Source: Kiloniella sp. EL199 (GTDB lineage Bacteria > Pseudomonadota > Alphaproteobacteria > Kiloniellales > Kiloniellaceae). Taken from it: a stretch of DNA of 64,000 bases. The stretch is taken from contig NZ_OMPU01000013.1 of the NCBI RefSeq assembly GCF_900313065.1, positions 372,001 to 436,000 on the forward strand, read 5' to 3'. The first letter of the stretch is position 1. The number at the start of each line of letters is the position of its first letter. Both the position numbers and the translations under genes were made by a program. A model generated the notes under the pieces. The model was not told the DNA's origin. It saw only the letters and a list, made by a program, of their open reading frames with translations, and made no database searches. Shown here in pieces: positions 1-10,285 of this stretch.

Positions 1-39
1 TAAGGCAATCAATCTGATTGTGTATGAGGTTAGGAATTT

Positions 40-2226
40 ATGATGGATGATCTGGCTGTTGACCTTCCGGATGAGGGGATTGAAAAGCATAAAAAGGAAA
101 CTGATCATCCTGATTGTGATTGGCTGGCTAAGAAATCGCCCAAGCGCTTCATTAATCGTGAACTGTCTTGGTTAGCATTTAATTTTAGAGTGTTGGAAGA
201 AGCAAGTAATTCCCAGCACCCTCTGTTGGAGCGGCTGCGCTTTGCCTCGATTTCTGCAAGTAATCTAGATGAGTTCTACATGGTGCGTGTTGCCGGTTTG
301 ATGGGACAGGTCGCGGCTGGTGTTACGAAGCTCAGTCAGGATGGCCTGACACCGGCAGAACAATTAGAGGAGATCTCACTTCAGGCAGGGCGCCTGATGC
401 AGCAGCAACAGATTGCTTTGCAAGATGTGTTTACCAGGCTCCGGGCCAAGGACGTTTTTCTTTTAAACCCGGATGAATTGAAACAGGACGAAAAGGAGTG
501 GCTGACATCATGGTTTCAGACACAGGTTTTTCCTGCTTTGACGCCCTTGGCAGTTGACCCTGCTCATCCATTTCCTTTTATTCCGAATAAGGGATTGGTT
601 TTGGCACTAGAGCTTTCTCGAAATCAGGATAATCACTTGATTAATGCTCTTGTTCCCATTCCTCATAACATCAAACGCTTTGTTAAATTACCGGGAAATC
701 AGGACCGTTTTATTGCTCTGGAAAATGTTATCCGTATGTTTATGGATACATTATTCCCGGATTTTAAGCTTTTAGGGGATGGGCTCTTCCGCATATTGAG
801 AGATTCGGATGTAGAGGTCGATGAGGAAGCGGAAGATCTGGTTCGAACTTTTGAAACCATGCTGCGCCGTCGCCGTCGGGGTTCTGTTATCAGGCTTCAG
901 GTTGATGCATCTATGCCGGAAGGTTTGCGTGCTTTTGTGACAAAGCATCATTTGGTCAATGATAACGATGTTTTTGTCTTGGCTGGTATGCTGGGTATTT
1001 CCGATGTATCCCAGATGATTGTTTCTTCGCGGCACGATCTTCTGTTCGAAAGTTATACACCTCGTTTTCCAGAAAGAATTAAAGATTTTGGTGGGGATTG
1101 TTTCGCCGCGATCAGGGCCAAGGATTTCATTGTTCATCACCCTTACGAAAGCTTTGATGTTGTTGTCCAGTTTGTGAAACAGGCTGCTCGTGATCCAAAG
1201 GTTATTGCCATCAAGCAGACACTCTATCGGACATCAAATCAGTCACCAATCGTCCGTGCGTTGATTGATGCTGCAGAAGCTGGAAAATCGGTCACGGCGC
1301 TGGTTGAATTGAAAGCACGCTTTGATGAAGAAGCGAATATTCGTTGGGCACGTGATCTGGAGCGTGCTGGTGTTCAGGTTGTTTATGGCTTTGTTGATCT
1401 GAAAACCCATTCCAAGCTGTCTATGGTTGTGCGACGTGATGGTGACGGGATGAAGACCTATGTTCATTTTGGAACAGGAAACTATCACCCGATCAATGCC
1501 AAGATCTATACGGATCTCAGTTTCTTTACCTGTGACGAGAAACTGGCGCGAGACGCTGCCTGCTTGTTTAATTTCACGACCGGATCTGCCGCGCCAAAGG
1601 GCATGGAAAAGCTCGAATATGCACCAAACACTTTGCGTCAACGGATCAAAAGAGAGATTTCATCAGAAATCAAACATGCGAATGCAGGGAAGCCAGCGGC
1701 GATTTGGATCAAGGTTAACAGTCTGGTCGATGCAGATATTATTGATGCCCTTTATGAAGCCAGCAATGCCGGGGTGCAGATTGAAATTGTGGCTCGGGGG
1801 ATTTGTTGCCTGAAAGCAGGTATAGCTGGTTTGTCAGAAAACATACAGGTACGCAGTGTTATCGGGCGCTTTTTGGAACACAGCCGTATTTTTTGTTTTG
1901 GTAATGGACAGGATCTGCCGTCTCCTGATGCCAAGGTGTATATATCCTCAGCGGATTTAATGCCCCGGAATCTGGATCGCCGGGTCGAGGTGATGGTGCC
2001 GATTGAAAATGATACCGTAAAGCGACAGGTGCTGGATCAGGTAATGTTTGCCAATCTACAGGACGAAGCGCAGAGCTGGATTATGCAAGAGGATACGACT
2101 TTCAAACGTATCGAGCCGATTGGTGTTGGCTTTAGTGCCCATAATTTCTTTATGACAAACCCAAGTTTATCCGGGCGGGGCAAAGCCCTAAAAAAGAGTA
2201 TGAGCAAAAAACGGCGGAAGAAATAA
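40..2226 (+). CDS. ppk1: polyphosphate kinase 1
   Basis: Makes inorganic polyphosphate reversibly from the gamma phosphate of ATP. The 728 residues fit the Ppk1 family. The N-terminal domain carries [12 protein letters not shown] (about residue 37). The first catalytic domain has KTHSK, in which His457 is the expected phosphohistidine, followed by HFGTGNYHP. The second catalytic domain has RGICCLKAG and [16 protein letters not shown]. The C-terminus is a lysine/arginine-rich tail. The ATG at 40 has an AGGA ribosome-binding site five to six bases upstream; the ATG at 43 is an alternative. No ppx follows: the next gene, glpK, is convergent. Family assignment is firm. Confidence 0.97.
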   Translation: MMDDLAVDLPDEGIEKHKKETDHPDCDWLAKKSPKRFINRELSWLAFNFRVLEEASNSQHPLLERLRFASISASNLDEFYMVRVAGLMGQVAAGVTKLSQDGLTPAEQLEEISLQAGRLMQQQQIALQDVFTRLRAKDVFLLNPDELKQDEKEWLTSWFQTQVFPALTPLAVDPAHPFPFIPNKGLVLALELSRNQDNHLINALVPIPHNIKRFVKLPGNQDRFIALENVIRMFMDTLFPDFKLLGDGLFRILRDSDVEVDEEAEDLVRTFETMLRRRRRGSVIRLQVDASMPEGLRAFVTKHHLVNDNDVFVLAGMLGISDVSQMIVSSRHDLLFESYTPRFPERIKDFGGDCFAAIRAKDFIVHHPYESFDVVVQFVKQAARDPKVIAIKQTLYRTSNQSPIVRALIDAAEAGKSVTALVELKARFDEEANIRWARDLERAGVQVVYGFVDLKTHSKLSMVVRRDGDGMKTYVHFGTGNYHPINAKIYTDLSFFTCDEKLARDAACLFNFTTGSAAPKGMEKLEYAPNTLRQRIKREISSEIKHANAGKPAAIWIKVNSLVDADIIDALYEASNAGVQIEIVARGICCLKAGIAGLSENIQVRSVIGRFLEHSRIFCFGNGQDLPSPDAKVYISSADLMPRNLDRRVEVMVPIENDTVKRQVLDQVMFANLQDEAQSWIMQEDTTFKRIEPIGVGFSAHNFFMTNPSLSGRGKALKKSMSKKRRKK

Positions 2227-2302
2227 TACCATTAATATTGTCCGCTTTTTGTGAACGTTAGATATTAACCGAAGAAGCCCTAATACAAAGTAGCAAGTTT
2301 TC

Positions 2303-3790
2303 CTATTGATATCGAGTTTTCTTGATCGCCAGATCCCAGCCCGCAAGATTCTGTTTTCTAGTGGCTTCATCCATTGTTGGTGTGAAGCTTCGATCCAGCT
2401 TCCAGTTTTTTTGAATATCGTCGAGCGACTTATATATACCGTGCTGAAGGCCCGCGAGATAAGCTGCTCCCAATGCAGTGGTTTCTGCGACAGCAGGCCT
2501 GTCCACTTCCAGATTTAGCGTATCGGAAAGGAATTGCATGACCCAGTTATTGGCCACCATTCCGCCATCAACTTTTAGAGCCTTTGGTTCAATACCATCA
2601 TCTGCCATCGCTTCAAAAAGGTCTCTGGTTTGGTAACAAACTGCTTCCAGTGTCGCGCGGATGATTTCTTCTGGTCCGCTATCTCTTGTTAACCCGTAGA
2701 TTGAGCCGCGAGCATGAGGGTCCCAGTAAGGGGCGCCGAGGCCGGTAAAGGCTGGAACAAGGTAAACCCCTTTATTGTCTGAGAGGCTTTTGGCAATCTC
2801 TTCGGTTTCGGATGCTGATTTGATTATCTTGAGGCCGTCGCGAAGCCATTGGACTGCTGCGCCAGACATGAAAATTGCACCTTCAAGGGCGTAGGATGTT
2901 TTACCATTAATCCGATAGCCGATGGTGGTGAGCAGTCGATTTTTTGATGCCAGAGGCTTTTCGCCTGTATTGAGCAAGACAAAGCAACCCGTTCCATAGG
3001 TGCTTTTGATATCGCCTGCATTATAACAGGTCTGCCCAAAGCTTGCCGCCTGTTGATCGCCTGCAATACCCTGAATAGGAATGGGAGAGCCAAATATATC
3101 AGTATTTGTCGTGCCGAAATCAGCAGCGGAGTCTTTTACTTCGGGTAAAAGGGATGCGGGAATATTAAACAATTCCAGAAGGTCATCATCCCATTTGAGA
3201 TCATGAATGTTATAGAGCATGGTTCTGGACGCATTGGTAACGTCTGTAGCGTGTTCTTTACCATTGGTTAGGCGCCAAAGCAGGAAGCTATCGATGGTCC
3301 CAAAAGCGAGTTCACCACGGGTTGCTTTTTCACGCGCGCCATCGACATTATCTAGAATCCAGGCGATTTTCGTGGCAGAGAAATAGGGGTCAAGTAACAG
3401 GCCTGTCTTGGCTGTTACTTTGCCTTCTTGATTTTGCTCTTTGAGTTTTGAACATAGTTCCGCGGTACGTCGATCCTGCCATACAATTGCATTGTAGACA
3501 GGTAATCCGGTTGACCTGTCCCAAATAACGGTAGTTTCCCGTTGATTCGTAATCCCGATGGTCACAACGCTTGCGCCTTTGGTCTGTGCAGATTTCAGGG
3601 CTTCGCGGGAAACTTCTAGCGTCGATGACCAGATTGCTTCGGGATCGTGTTCGACCCATCCATCTTCTGGGAAGATTTGGGGGAACTCTTGCTGTGATGT
3701 TGCCAGGATATTGCCTTTGACATCAAAGATAATTGCCCGACTACTTGTTGTGCCCTGGTCAATTGAAAGAATGTGCTGATTTTCGTTCAT
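2303..3790 (-). CDS. glpK: glycerol kinase
   Basis: Phosphorylates glycerol to sn-glycerol 3-phosphate in the cytoplasm, the first step of glycerol catabolism. At 495 residues it is full length for the FGGY kinase family. Visible motifs are the N-terminal phosphate-binding loop [26 protein letters not shown], the STYGTGCF adenosine motif and the C-terminal [13 protein letters not shown]. It is transcribed divergently from a DeoR/GlpR-type repressor gene, and a GlpR-like operator lies between them (3838-3857), which suggests repression lifted by glycerol 3-phosphate. No glpF or glpD is present in the window. Confidence 0.97.
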   Translation of the reverse strand: MNENQHILSIDQGTTSSRAIIFDVKGNILATSQQEFPQIFPEDGWVEHDPEAIWSSTLEVSREALKSAQTKGASVVTIGITNQRETTVIWDRSTGLPVYNAIVWQDRRTAELCSKLKEQNQEGKVTAKTGLLLDPYFSATKIAWILDNVDGAREKATRGELAFGTIDSFLLWRLTNGKEHATDVTNASRTMLYNIHDLKWDDDLLELFNIPASLLPEVKDSAADFGTTNTDIFGSPIPIQGIAGDQQAASFGQTCYNAGDIKSTYGTGCFVLLNTGEKPLASKNRLLTTIGYRINGKTSYALEGAIFMSGAAVQWLRDGLKIIKSASETEEIAKSLSDNKGVYLVPAFTGLGAPYWDPHARGSIYGLTRDSGPEEIIRATLEAVCYQTRDLFEAMADDGIEPKALKVDGGMVANNWVMQFLSDTLNLEVDRPAVAETTALGAAYLAGLQHGIYKSLDDIQKNWKLDRSFTPTMDEATRKQNLAGWDLAIKKTRYQ

Positions 3791-3826
3791 TCCGGCTTCC
3801 CTTTTTGACTCCCCTTGGAATTTGAT

Positions 3827-3867
3827 CTTTACTTTCGTATGTTCGTTTATGAAAGTAAAGTGAACAT
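3827..3867. promoter_or_regulatory. GlpR-like operator region between glpK and glpR
   Basis: Two interleaved inverted repeats are visible. CTTTACTTTC (3827-3836) pairs with GAAAGTAAAG (3851-3860), and ATGTTC (3839-3844) pairs with GAACAT (3862-3867). The 20-mer at 3838-3857 begins TATGTTCG and matches the E. coli GlpR operator form TATGTTCGATAACGAACATA at about 15 of 20 positions, by eye and from memory of that consensus. The position in the divergent gap fits autoregulation plus control of glpK. Binding is inferred. Confidence 0.6.
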
Positions 3868-3959
3868 CGGTTCCTTTTTTGCTGGAAATTGAGTAAAGGA
3901 GGCCAGCTATTGGTATCGGGTGCTGATAAAAGTGCGAATTTGTTAGTGGGGAATAGCAG

Positions 3960-4724
3960 ATGAATCTGGAAAAACTTAGCCGTCGTCAAAGGCAGATTCT
4001 TGAGTTGGCGAAGGATAATGGCTTCGTATCTATTGATTCAATGGCACAGGATTTCTCTGTTACCACACAAACAATTCGTCGGGATATAAATGAACTTTGC
4101 GATGCCAAGTTACTGAACCGCTTTCACGGTGGGGCAAGTTTTAGTTCCTCTGTTCTCAATCTTGACTATACGCAACGCCAAGGTATCAACGCGCAAGAAA
4201 AAGAAGGCATCGCCCAGCTTGTGGCACGTGAAATCCCTAACAATGCATCACTGTTCATCAATATGGGAACAACAAATGAGAGCGTAGCCCAGGCTTTGAT
4301 GGGGCACACAGGCCTGCGAGTTATTACAAACAGCTTGAGTGTTGCTCACATTATGAGTCCGAATCCCAGTTTTGAGATTATTGTTGCGGGTGGCGTTGTT
4401 CGGAATGTTGACCGAAGCATTATTGGTGAGGCGACAATTGACTTTTTCCGCCAGTTTCGTGCCGATTATGGTGTGATCGCCGTTGGTGGTATTGATGAAG
4501 ACGGCAGTCTTTTGGATTACGACTATGGTGGTGTTCGGGTATCCCAAACAATTATAGAAAATGCTCGCCATACATTGCTTGTTGCTGATAGCAGTAAATA
4601 CGGGCGAAATGCTTTGGTACGCTTGGGACACTTGTCTCAGATCGACACATTGGTTACTGACAGTATGCCGACTGAACCCTTGTCTTCTATTATTAAATCG
4701 TTGGATCTCGAAGTTCTCTGTTGA
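3960..4724 (+). CDS. glpR: DeoR-family transcriptional repressor, GlpR-like
   Basis: A 254-residue DeoR-family regulator. The N-terminal winged helix-turn-helix is recognisable ([20 protein letters not shown], then [13 protein letters not shown] and the HGGA signature). The C-terminal sugar-phosphate sensor domain of the phosphosugar-isomerase-like fold includes [29 protein letters not shown] and [12 protein letters not shown]. GlpR proteins are displaced from DNA by glycerol 3-phosphate. Divergence from glpK supports the GlpR assignment over other DeoR members, and GlpR-like operators are found beside glpK and upstream of gap. Confidence 0.92.
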   Translation: MNLEKLSRRQRQILELAKDNGFVSIDSMAQDFSVTTQTIRRDINELCDAKLLNRFHGGASFSSSVLNLDYTQRQGINAQEKEGIAQLVAREIPNNASLFINMGTTNESVAQALMGHTGLRVITNSLSVAHIMSPNPSFEIIVAGGVVRNVDRSIIGEATIDFFRQFRADYGVIAVGGIDEDGSLLDYDYGGVRVSQTIIENARHTLLVADSSKYGRNALVRLGHLSQIDTLVTDSMPTEPLSSIIKSLDLEVLC

Positions 4725-4945
4725 AGCCGGATTCTTTCCAATTTTTGTAACTGAACATTCATAATCAATGATGGATTTGTCGTGATCATTCTTTGTTGTG
4801 ATCTCGAGATTACTGATCGTTGTACCTCCACCTTGTTTTATTCTTTTGTTTTAAAACAGTTATTTCTAAAATTTATGTTTTGAGATAATTTTTCCAACGT
4901 TCTTTTTTCTCAATTTTGTGTCATAAAATATTCACTTTAGAAAAA

Positions 4946-4951
4946 TATAAC
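4946..4951 (+). promoter_or_regulatory. possible -10 element of gap
   Basis: TATAAC lies about 70 bases upstream of the gap start and just upstream of the GlpR-like palindrome. I see no good -35 hexamer at 16 to 18 bases, so this is a weak call. If it is right, the operator at 4959-4978 would cover the transcription start and act as a repressor site. Confidence 0.25.
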
Positions 4952-4958
4952 TTGCGTT

Positions 4959-4978
4959 TATGTTCAAAAATGAACATT
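4959..4978. promoter_or_regulatory. GlpR-like operator upstream of gap
   Basis: A perfect palindrome, ATGTTCA-AAAA-TGAACAT, sits inside a 20-mer that begins TATGTTCA and ends TGAACATT. It matches the E. coli GlpR operator form at about 16 of 20 positions by eye, better than the site beside glpK. It ends 42 bases upstream of the gap ATG. Regulation by the neighbouring repressor is an inference. Confidence 0.6.
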
Positions 4979-5020
4979 TTATCATCAAGAATTACAAATC
5001 AAGTCCCTGAGGAGCAGATT

Positions 5021-6028
5021 ATGGCGGTTCGCGTAGCAATTAATGGTTTTGGTCGTATCGGCCGACTTGTGTTGAGGGCCATTATTGAATCTGGCCGTGA
5101 CGATATCGAGGTTGTTGCCATCAACGACTTGGCATCTGCTCAGGCCAATGCCCATCTTCTCAAGTATGATTCAGTTCATGGTACACTTCGTAAAAGCATC
5201 AAGGCGGATGACAAGGCCTTGATCATTGAGGGCAAGCGAATTGCTGCTTTGTCTGAACGGAATCCAGCTGATTTACCTTGGGGTGAACTCGGCGTTGATG
5301 TCGCGCTGGAATGCACCGGACTTTTTACAGATCGCGAAAAAGCCTCTCTTCATCTGGAAGCTGGCGCAAAGAAGGTTTTAATTTCTGCGCCGGGTAAAAA
5401 CGCTGATCTAACCGTTGTTTACGGTGTGAACCACGACAAGATTGTCCCGGAACATACAATTGTTTCCAATGCGTCCTGTACGACAAACTGTCTGGCTCCG
5501 GTTGCCCATGTTCTCAACGAGATCGTTGGTCTGGAAGAAGGTTTTGTAACAACGGTTCATGCCTACACAGGTGATCAGAACACTGTTGATACAATGCATT
5601 CTGATTTACGCCGTGCCAGAGCGGCTGCTCTTTCCATGATCCCGACATCTACGGGTGCGGCCCGTGCTGTTGGGCTCGTTTTGCCGGAACTTGACGGAAA
5701 GTTAGATGGAACGGCTGTTCGCGTTCCCACAGCAAATGTTTCCATGATTGATCTTGTCTTTACAGCAGGCAGAAAGACAACAACCGAAGAAATTAATGCG
5801 GCAATGATGGCTGCTTCCGAAGGTGCTCTCAAAGGTGTTTTGGACACGAATGATGAGCCCTTGGTTTCAATAGATTTTAACCACTCTCCTGCCAGCTCTA
5901 CCTTTGATCTTACGCAAACCCAACTTGTTGGGGATCGTTTGGTTCGTGTCTTGAGCTGGTATGATAATGAGTGGGGGTTCTCCAACCGTATGGTTGACAC
6001 TGCTGTCGCCCTGGGGCTTAGCCTCTAG
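5021..6028 (+). CDS. gap: glyceraldehyde-3-phosphate dehydrogenase
   Basis: Oxidises and phosphorylates glyceraldehyde 3-phosphate to 1,3-bisphosphoglycerate with NAD(P). The 335-residue protein begins [20 protein letters not shown], the Rossmann loop. The active-site motif [12 protein letters not shown] places the catalytic Cys at 153, and HAYTGDQ supplies the catalytic His. An upstream in-frame extension to 4916 is rejected: the ATG at 5021 has a GAGGAG ribosome-binding site and gives the standard family N-terminus. It ends in a strong terminator, so gap and pyk are probably separate transcripts. A GlpR-like palindrome lies upstream. Confidence 0.97.
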   Translation: MAVRVAINGFGRIGRLVLRAIIESGRDDIEVVAINDLASAQANAHLLKYDSVHGTLRKSIKADDKALIIEGKRIAALSERNPADLPWGELGVDVALECTGLFTDREKASLHLEAGAKKVLISAPGKNADLTVVYGVNHDKIVPEHTIVSNASCTTNCLAPVAHVLNEIVGLEEGFVTTVHAYTGDQNTVDTMHSDLRRARAAALSMIPTSTGAARAVGLVLPELDGKLDGTAVRVPTANVSMIDLVFTAGRKTTTEEINAAMMAASEGALKGVLDTNDEPLVSIDFNHSPASSTFDLTQTQLVGDRLVRVLSWYDNEWGFSNRMVDTAVALGLSL

Positions 6029-6036
6029 GTCTACTT

Positions 6037-6077
6037 GATCAGGAGAGAGTAGAGGGCTCTCTCCTGATCTTTTTTTG
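6037..6077 (+). terminator. intrinsic terminator of gap
   Basis: A perfect 13-base-pair stem, GATCAGGAGAGAG (6037-6049) with CTCTCTCCTGATC (6057-6069), a seven-base loop and a run of seven T. Confidence 0.93.
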
Positions 6078-6138
6078 TCCTGATTTTTAAGCGGCAATAA
6101 AAACAGTGTTTTTGTAGAGAAACCATAAAGTAAAAAGC

Positions 6139-6162
6139 CGGCACGAATTAACGTGCCGTTTT
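6139..6162 (+). terminator. second terminator-like hairpin before pyk
   Basis: CGGCACG (6139-6145) pairs with CGTGCCG (6152-6158) around a six-base loop, followed by TTTTC. It lies 70 bases beyond the gap terminator and 160 bases before pyk. It could be a back-up terminator or part of a pyk leader. No gene lies between the two hairpins. Confidence 0.5.
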
Positions 6163-6323
6163 CTGTATTCTGGTTCTGAACTTGGAATTAAGAATACAGC
6201 GCAAGAGTTTCGTTGATCGAGACAAAACTGTCGTCGTTGAGCCAAGCTTTTGTAATAGAAAACTGATAAGACAGATAAAACAGGATATAATCCTGAAATA
6301 AACATAATGAAAAGGTTCCTGAA

Positions 6324-7766
6324 ATGAAACGTAAGCGTCTTTGTAAGATTGTAGCGACACTTGGCCCGGCCAGTTCGGATAAGGCGACTATTACGGCGCT
6401 GTTCGAAGCGGGTGTTGATACTTTCCGTCTTAATTTCAGCCATGGAACCCATGCAGACCACAAAGAGCGTTATGATCTGATCCGTGAGGTCGAAAAAGAA
6501 GCCGGTCGTCCAATCGCGGTTTTGATGGACTTGCAGGGACCTAAGTTACGTGTTGGCCGCTTTGTCAATGATTCTGCTGAATTAACAAACGGAGCTACCT
6601 TCAAGTTGGATATGAAGGATGAGCTTGGAGACGCAAATCGGGCAACCTTACCACATAAAGAAATTTTTGATGCACTAGAAGTCGGAACTGACCTGTTATT
6701 GGATGATGGTCGTATTCGCTTGCGTGTCACAGGTATAAACGGGACAGAAGCCACGACCGAAGTGATGGTCGGTGGTGTGTTATCAAACAACAAAGGAGTG
6801 AATGTCCCGGGTGTTGTTCTGCCACTGTCAGCTCTTACCGAAAAAGACTTGCTGGATATGGAGTTTGGTCTTGAACTCGGCTGTGACTGGTGTGCGTTAT
6901 CATTTGTCCAGCGTCCAGAAGACGTGATGGAAGCACGAAGGCTGGTCAACGGGCGCGCTGGTGTTATGGCCAAGCTGGAAAAACCATCGGCTATCGAGCA
7001 GCTCGAAGCCATTGTTGAACTGACAGATGCGGTTATGGTTGCGCGTGGAGACTTGGGCGTTGAATTGCCGCCGGAAAACGTACCTGTTTTGCAAAAACGT
7101 ATTATTGGAACCTGTCGCGAACATGGAAAGCCCGTGATTGTGGCAACACAGATGCTGGAAACAATGGTTTCTGCGCCAACGCCGACCAGAGCGGAAGCGT
7201 CTGATGTTGCCACAGCTGTTTATGACGGCGCTGATGCTGTGATGCTGTCAGCTGAATCCGCAAGTGGTGCTTATCCCTTTGAAGCTGTGACGATGATGAA
7301 CCGGATTATCGAAACCATCGAACAGGATCCACTCTATCTTAAGCTGGTGCATGCAGATGAAGTTCTACCTAATCCAACAGAGGCTGATGCGATTAGTGAT
7401 GCTGCGCGTCATGTTGCCGACTTGGTTGATGCGAAAGCGATTGTTACTTTTACGACAACAGGTAGTACAGCTTTCCGGGCTGCGCGTGGTCGTCCCAATA
7501 CACCATTGCTGGGATTGACCCCTGACTTGCGGGTCGCAAGAAAGATGGCATTGGTTTGGGGGGTTCATTCTGTAAATACACGGGATGTCAGCAGCTTTGG
7601 TGAAATGGTCGGGAAGTCAACACGTATTGCCCGTCGGGAAGGTTTCTGTGAGAACGGCGATAAGGTTGTTGTAACGGCAGGAGTTCCCTTTGGTACACCG
7701 GGCGCGACAAACAACCTGCGCATAGCAACAGTTGGTCAGCACGAGAAACCAGATCCAATTTCCTGA
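6324..7766 (+). CDS. pyk: pyruvate kinase
   Basis: Transfers phosphate from phosphoenolpyruvate to ADP, the last step of glycolysis. The 480 residues fit the bacterial PK family. It starts KRKRLCKIVATLGPASSD and contains FVQRPEDV, the active-site lysine region VMAKLEKPSA, the substrate/metal motif VARGDLGVELP and ATQMLETM. The C-terminal allosteric domain follows to the end. The ATG at 6324 has AAAGG eight bases upstream. Proximity to glpK, glpR and gap suggests a small lower-glycolysis cluster. Confidence 0.97.
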   Translation: MKRKRLCKIVATLGPASSDKATITALFEAGVDTFRLNFSHGTHADHKERYDLIREVEKEAGRPIAVLMDLQGPKLRVGRFVNDSAELTNGATFKLDMKDELGDANRATLPHKEIFDALEVGTDLLLDDGRIRLRVTGINGTEATTEVMVGGVLSNNKGVNVPGVVLPLSALTEKDLLDMEFGLELGCDWCALSFVQRPEDVMEARRLVNGRAGVMAKLEKPSAIEQLEAIVELTDAVMVARGDLGVELPPENVPVLQKRIIGTCREHGKPVIVATQMLETMVSAPTPTRAEASDVATAVYDGADAVMLSAESASGAYPFEAVTMMNRIIETIEQDPLYLKLVHADEVLPNPTEADAISDAARHVADLVDAKAIVTFTTTGSTAFRAARGRPNTPLLGLTPDLRVARKMALVWGVHSVNTRDVSSFGEMVGKSTRIARREGFCENGDKVVVTAGVPFGTPGATNNLRIATVGQHEKPDPIS

Positions 7767-7853
7767 CCTTTGATCTCTAACAGATAATAAGAAGTAGCTA
7801 TTAGGCAGCTTTTTATGAGGTGTATAGTTGGAAAGCGCAGAAGCCTATTCGCT

Positions 7854-8714
7854 TTACAGCTTGTTGAGCGGGATTTTCAAATACCTGTCACCGTCTTCTT
7901 CTTTAGGAGGGAGATCACCTGCACGCATGTTGACTTGGATAGAAGGAATTAAGAGCGCTGGCATAGCGAGTTGTTTATCCCGTTCTGTCCTCATTTTGAT
8001 AAATTCTTCTCTTGTTACGCCTTTGTGTGCATGCAGGTTGTTATCACGTTGTTCTTTGACGGTGCTTTCCCATGCGATTTGACGACCATTCGGGGCATAA
8101 TCGTGACAGGTATAAAGCTTTGTATTTTCATCTAGTGATAAAATTCTCTCAATGGAATCATACAATTGACCTGCATCTCCCCCGGGGAAGTCTGTCCTTG
8201 CCGTGCCAAAGTCGGGCATAAATAATGTGTCACCTACAAAGGCATTTCCATCAATCAGGTAGGTCACGCAAGCAGGTGTGTGTCCAGGCGTATGGATGAC
8301 TCTACAGACAGTGTTGCCAAGCGGGAACTCTTCATTTTCTTCAAACAGATGATCGAATTGCTGGCCGTCTGTGTTGAAGTCTGATTCTGTATTATAGATA
8401 GTTTTAAAAGTTTTTTGAATTTCGGGAATATGATTACCCACAGCAGTTTTTCCCCCGACATTATTTTTAATAAACGGTGCGGCGCTTAAATGATCGGCAT
8501 GCACATGGGTTTCAAGAATCCACTGGCAGGAAAATTTCTGTTCTATAATACTATTAATAATTTTCTGGGCGCTTTTTGTTGAAGTTCTTCCTGAATTGGC
8601 ATCAAAATCAAGAGCAGAATCTATCACGGCGCATTTCTTGGTTTTAATATCCGAGACAAGATAGGAAATTGTGTTGCTTGCATCATGAAAGAAAGCTTCA
8701 ATTTTTACCTGCAT
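7854..8714 (-). CDS. MBL-fold metallo-hydrolase, persulfide dioxygenase/Blh-like
   Basis: A metallo-beta-lactamase-fold protein of 286 residues. The metal-binding motif THVHADHL is near residue 70, followed by HTPGHTPAC, GDTLFMPDFGTARTDFPGG and TCHDYAPNGR. This pattern is that of the ETHE1/Blh group, which oxidises glutathione persulfide in sulfide detoxification; hydroxyacylglutathione hydrolase activity is a less likely alternative. The start is placed at 8714 because GGAG lies six bases upstream, whereas the ATG at 8726 lacks a ribosome-binding site. No rhodanese or BigR regulator is adjacent. Confidence 0.85.
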   Translation of the reverse strand: MQVKIEAFFHDASNTISYLVSDIKTKKCAVIDSALDFDANSGRTSTKSAQKIINSIIEQKFSCQWILETHVHADHLSAAPFIKNNVGGKTAVGNHIPEIQKTFKTIYNTESDFNTDGQQFDHLFEENEEFPLGNTVCRVIHTPGHTPACVTYLIDGNAFVGDTLFMPDFGTARTDFPGGDAGQLYDSIERILSLDENTKLYTCHDYAPNGRQIAWESTVKEQRDNNLHAHKGVTREEFIKMRTERDKQLAMPALLIPSIQVNMRAGDLPPKEEDGDRYLKIPLNKL

Positions 8715-9064
8715 GCCGATCTCCATTTTTCAAAAAGGATAACACCTTCTTTTATAAAATAGGGAGTTTTGTTTGTGATGATAGTGCTTTGATCCTCGGA
8801 TAAGCGCTTTAGACAGGAAATAAAACCGGTAAATGAAGCTATGAAGAGAAGTCTTGAAAATTTCCTTAAGTAAAAACAACTCACAGGTAGTTGTCTTGGG
8901 TGCCCGAAATTCTGGTGTGGACAGTAAAATTGTATGTTTTTGAAACAAGTACTGATTTTTAATGGTTTTATAACTCTCAGTGCCTATTGTTGTTTTTCTA
9001 GGTTAATTACTTTCTGTCCGTAGGATTCGGATAGCATGTTGTTTTGTGGTTCAGGAAGGCCTTG
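8715..9064. other. AT-rich divergent intergenic region
   Basis: Separates the minus-strand MBL hydrolase from the plus-strand histidine kinase. A small inverted repeat, ACAACT (8876-8881) with AGTTGT (8889-8894), is visible. I see no convincing promoter hexamers and no credible gene; a 72-residue minus-strand frame here has no ribosome-binding site or recognisable sequence. Confidence 0.5.
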
Positions 9065-10276
9065 TTGTTAGATCCAGATATTAAACAGTCGCGGATTGTC
9101 ATCGTTGGTGATGACAAAGCTTTTTGCAAAGATGTTAGCATTGCACTTAACGATGCTGGTTTCTCGAAGATTGTTGTATCCCAAAAATTTGAGCTTGAAA
9201 GTAAAAGTAAGCCAGACCTTCTGCTGTTTTCATTTAAGGTTTTGAATCGAGATTTGATGCAAAAACTTGATCAATTCAAGTCTCTGTCTTGGACGCAAAG
9301 ATGCCCGCTTATTTGTGTTGCCAATGATGATCACCGGGCTTTTGGACAAGAGACAATTTCTTTGTTTGATGATTTTATTGTATTTCCTCGGGATATTGAT
9401 CGTCTTGGATTGACGTGCCGCACTTTACTGAGCATTTCCAAGGAAAGATCAAGGCTTGAAGCTGAACTTGCAAAAAAAACACAGAAGGCTGATCTCGCAC
9501 TTGTTCTGTTGAAGCAGGCTGAGCGAAAAATCCTGCAGCAAAACCCAGAGCTTCCAGAAGAAACAAAAGAAAACAATAATATCATCGCAGATATGAGCCA
9601 TGAGTTGCGCACTCCGTTGAATGCAATTCTGGGGTTTTCTGAAATCATGAAGCAGGAAAGATTTGGCTCTCTTGGACATGAAAAATATCTTGGTTATGCT
9701 GATGATATTCATAATGCCAGCAGACATTTGCTAGGTATTGTCAATGACGTGTTGGATCTTGCCAAAACGGAATCCAGTGAAGAGAATCTTGTTATAACAG
9801 AAGTTTCGGCGCAAGATGCCGTGAACGAGACTTTGCGTTTGATGGCCTTGCTTGCTGAAGAATCAGGTATTGAACTGTCAGCAAATATTCCTGATGAATT
9901 TCCCGACCTTAAAACAGATGAACGTCGCTTTAAGCAGGTATTGACCAACCTGGTTTCAAATGCAGTTAAATTTACCCGCAGAGGGGGGCGTGTCAGTGTA
10001 GAAGGGCAGTATGATGTTGAAAACGGTGCTGTTTTGATGGTGATACGTGACAATGGTATTGGTATGTCATCAGAAGAGCTTGCTTTGGCTCTATCCCCTT
10101 ATGGGCAGGTTCTGGATGCTCAAACGCATACTCATATTCGCGGGACCGGGCTTGGCTTGCCTGTTTCAAAGCGATCAATTGAGGCCTTGGGTGGTGATTT
10201 TTCTATCACGAGTGAACCAGGGTTGGGAACGGCGATTACTCTTAGGTTTCCGTCCGATTTAGTCGTGAAAAAATAA
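9065..10276 (+). CDS. sensor histidine kinase with degenerate receiver-like N-terminus
   Basis: About 403 residues. The N-terminal 110 residues resemble a response-regulator receiver (IVIVGDDKAFCKDVSIALNDAG), but the strand that should carry the phosphoacceptor Asp reads PDLLLFSF. A coiled coil follows, then HisKA with MSHELRTPLNAILGFSEIM (His near residue 180). The HATPase domain has NLVSNAVKF, DNGIGM and GTGLGLPVSKR. There is no membrane segment, so the kinase should be cytosolic. The start is uncertain: TTG at 9065 has AGGAAGG five bases upstream, while TTG at 9044 is a longer alternative. No partner regulator gene is adjacent. Confidence 0.85.
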   Translation: MLDPDIKQSRIVIVGDDKAFCKDVSIALNDAGFSKIVVSQKFELESKSKPDLLLFSFKVLNRDLMQKLDQFKSLSWTQRCPLICVANDDHRAFGQETISLFDDFIVFPRDIDRLGLTCRTLLSISKERSRLEAELAKKTQKADLALVLLKQAERKILQQNPELPEETKENNNIIADMSHELRTPLNAILGFSEIMKQERFGSLGHEKYLGYADDIHNASRHLLGIVNDVLDLAKTESSEENLVITEVSAQDAVNETLRLMALLAEESGIELSANIPDEFPDLKTDERRFKQVLTNLVSNAVKFTRRGGRVSVEGQYDVENGAVLMVIRDNGIGMSSEELALALSPYGQVLDAQTHTHIRGTGLGLPVSKRSIEALGGDFSITSEPGLGTAITLRFPSDLVVKK

Positions 10277-10285
10277 CGAAAAGCC

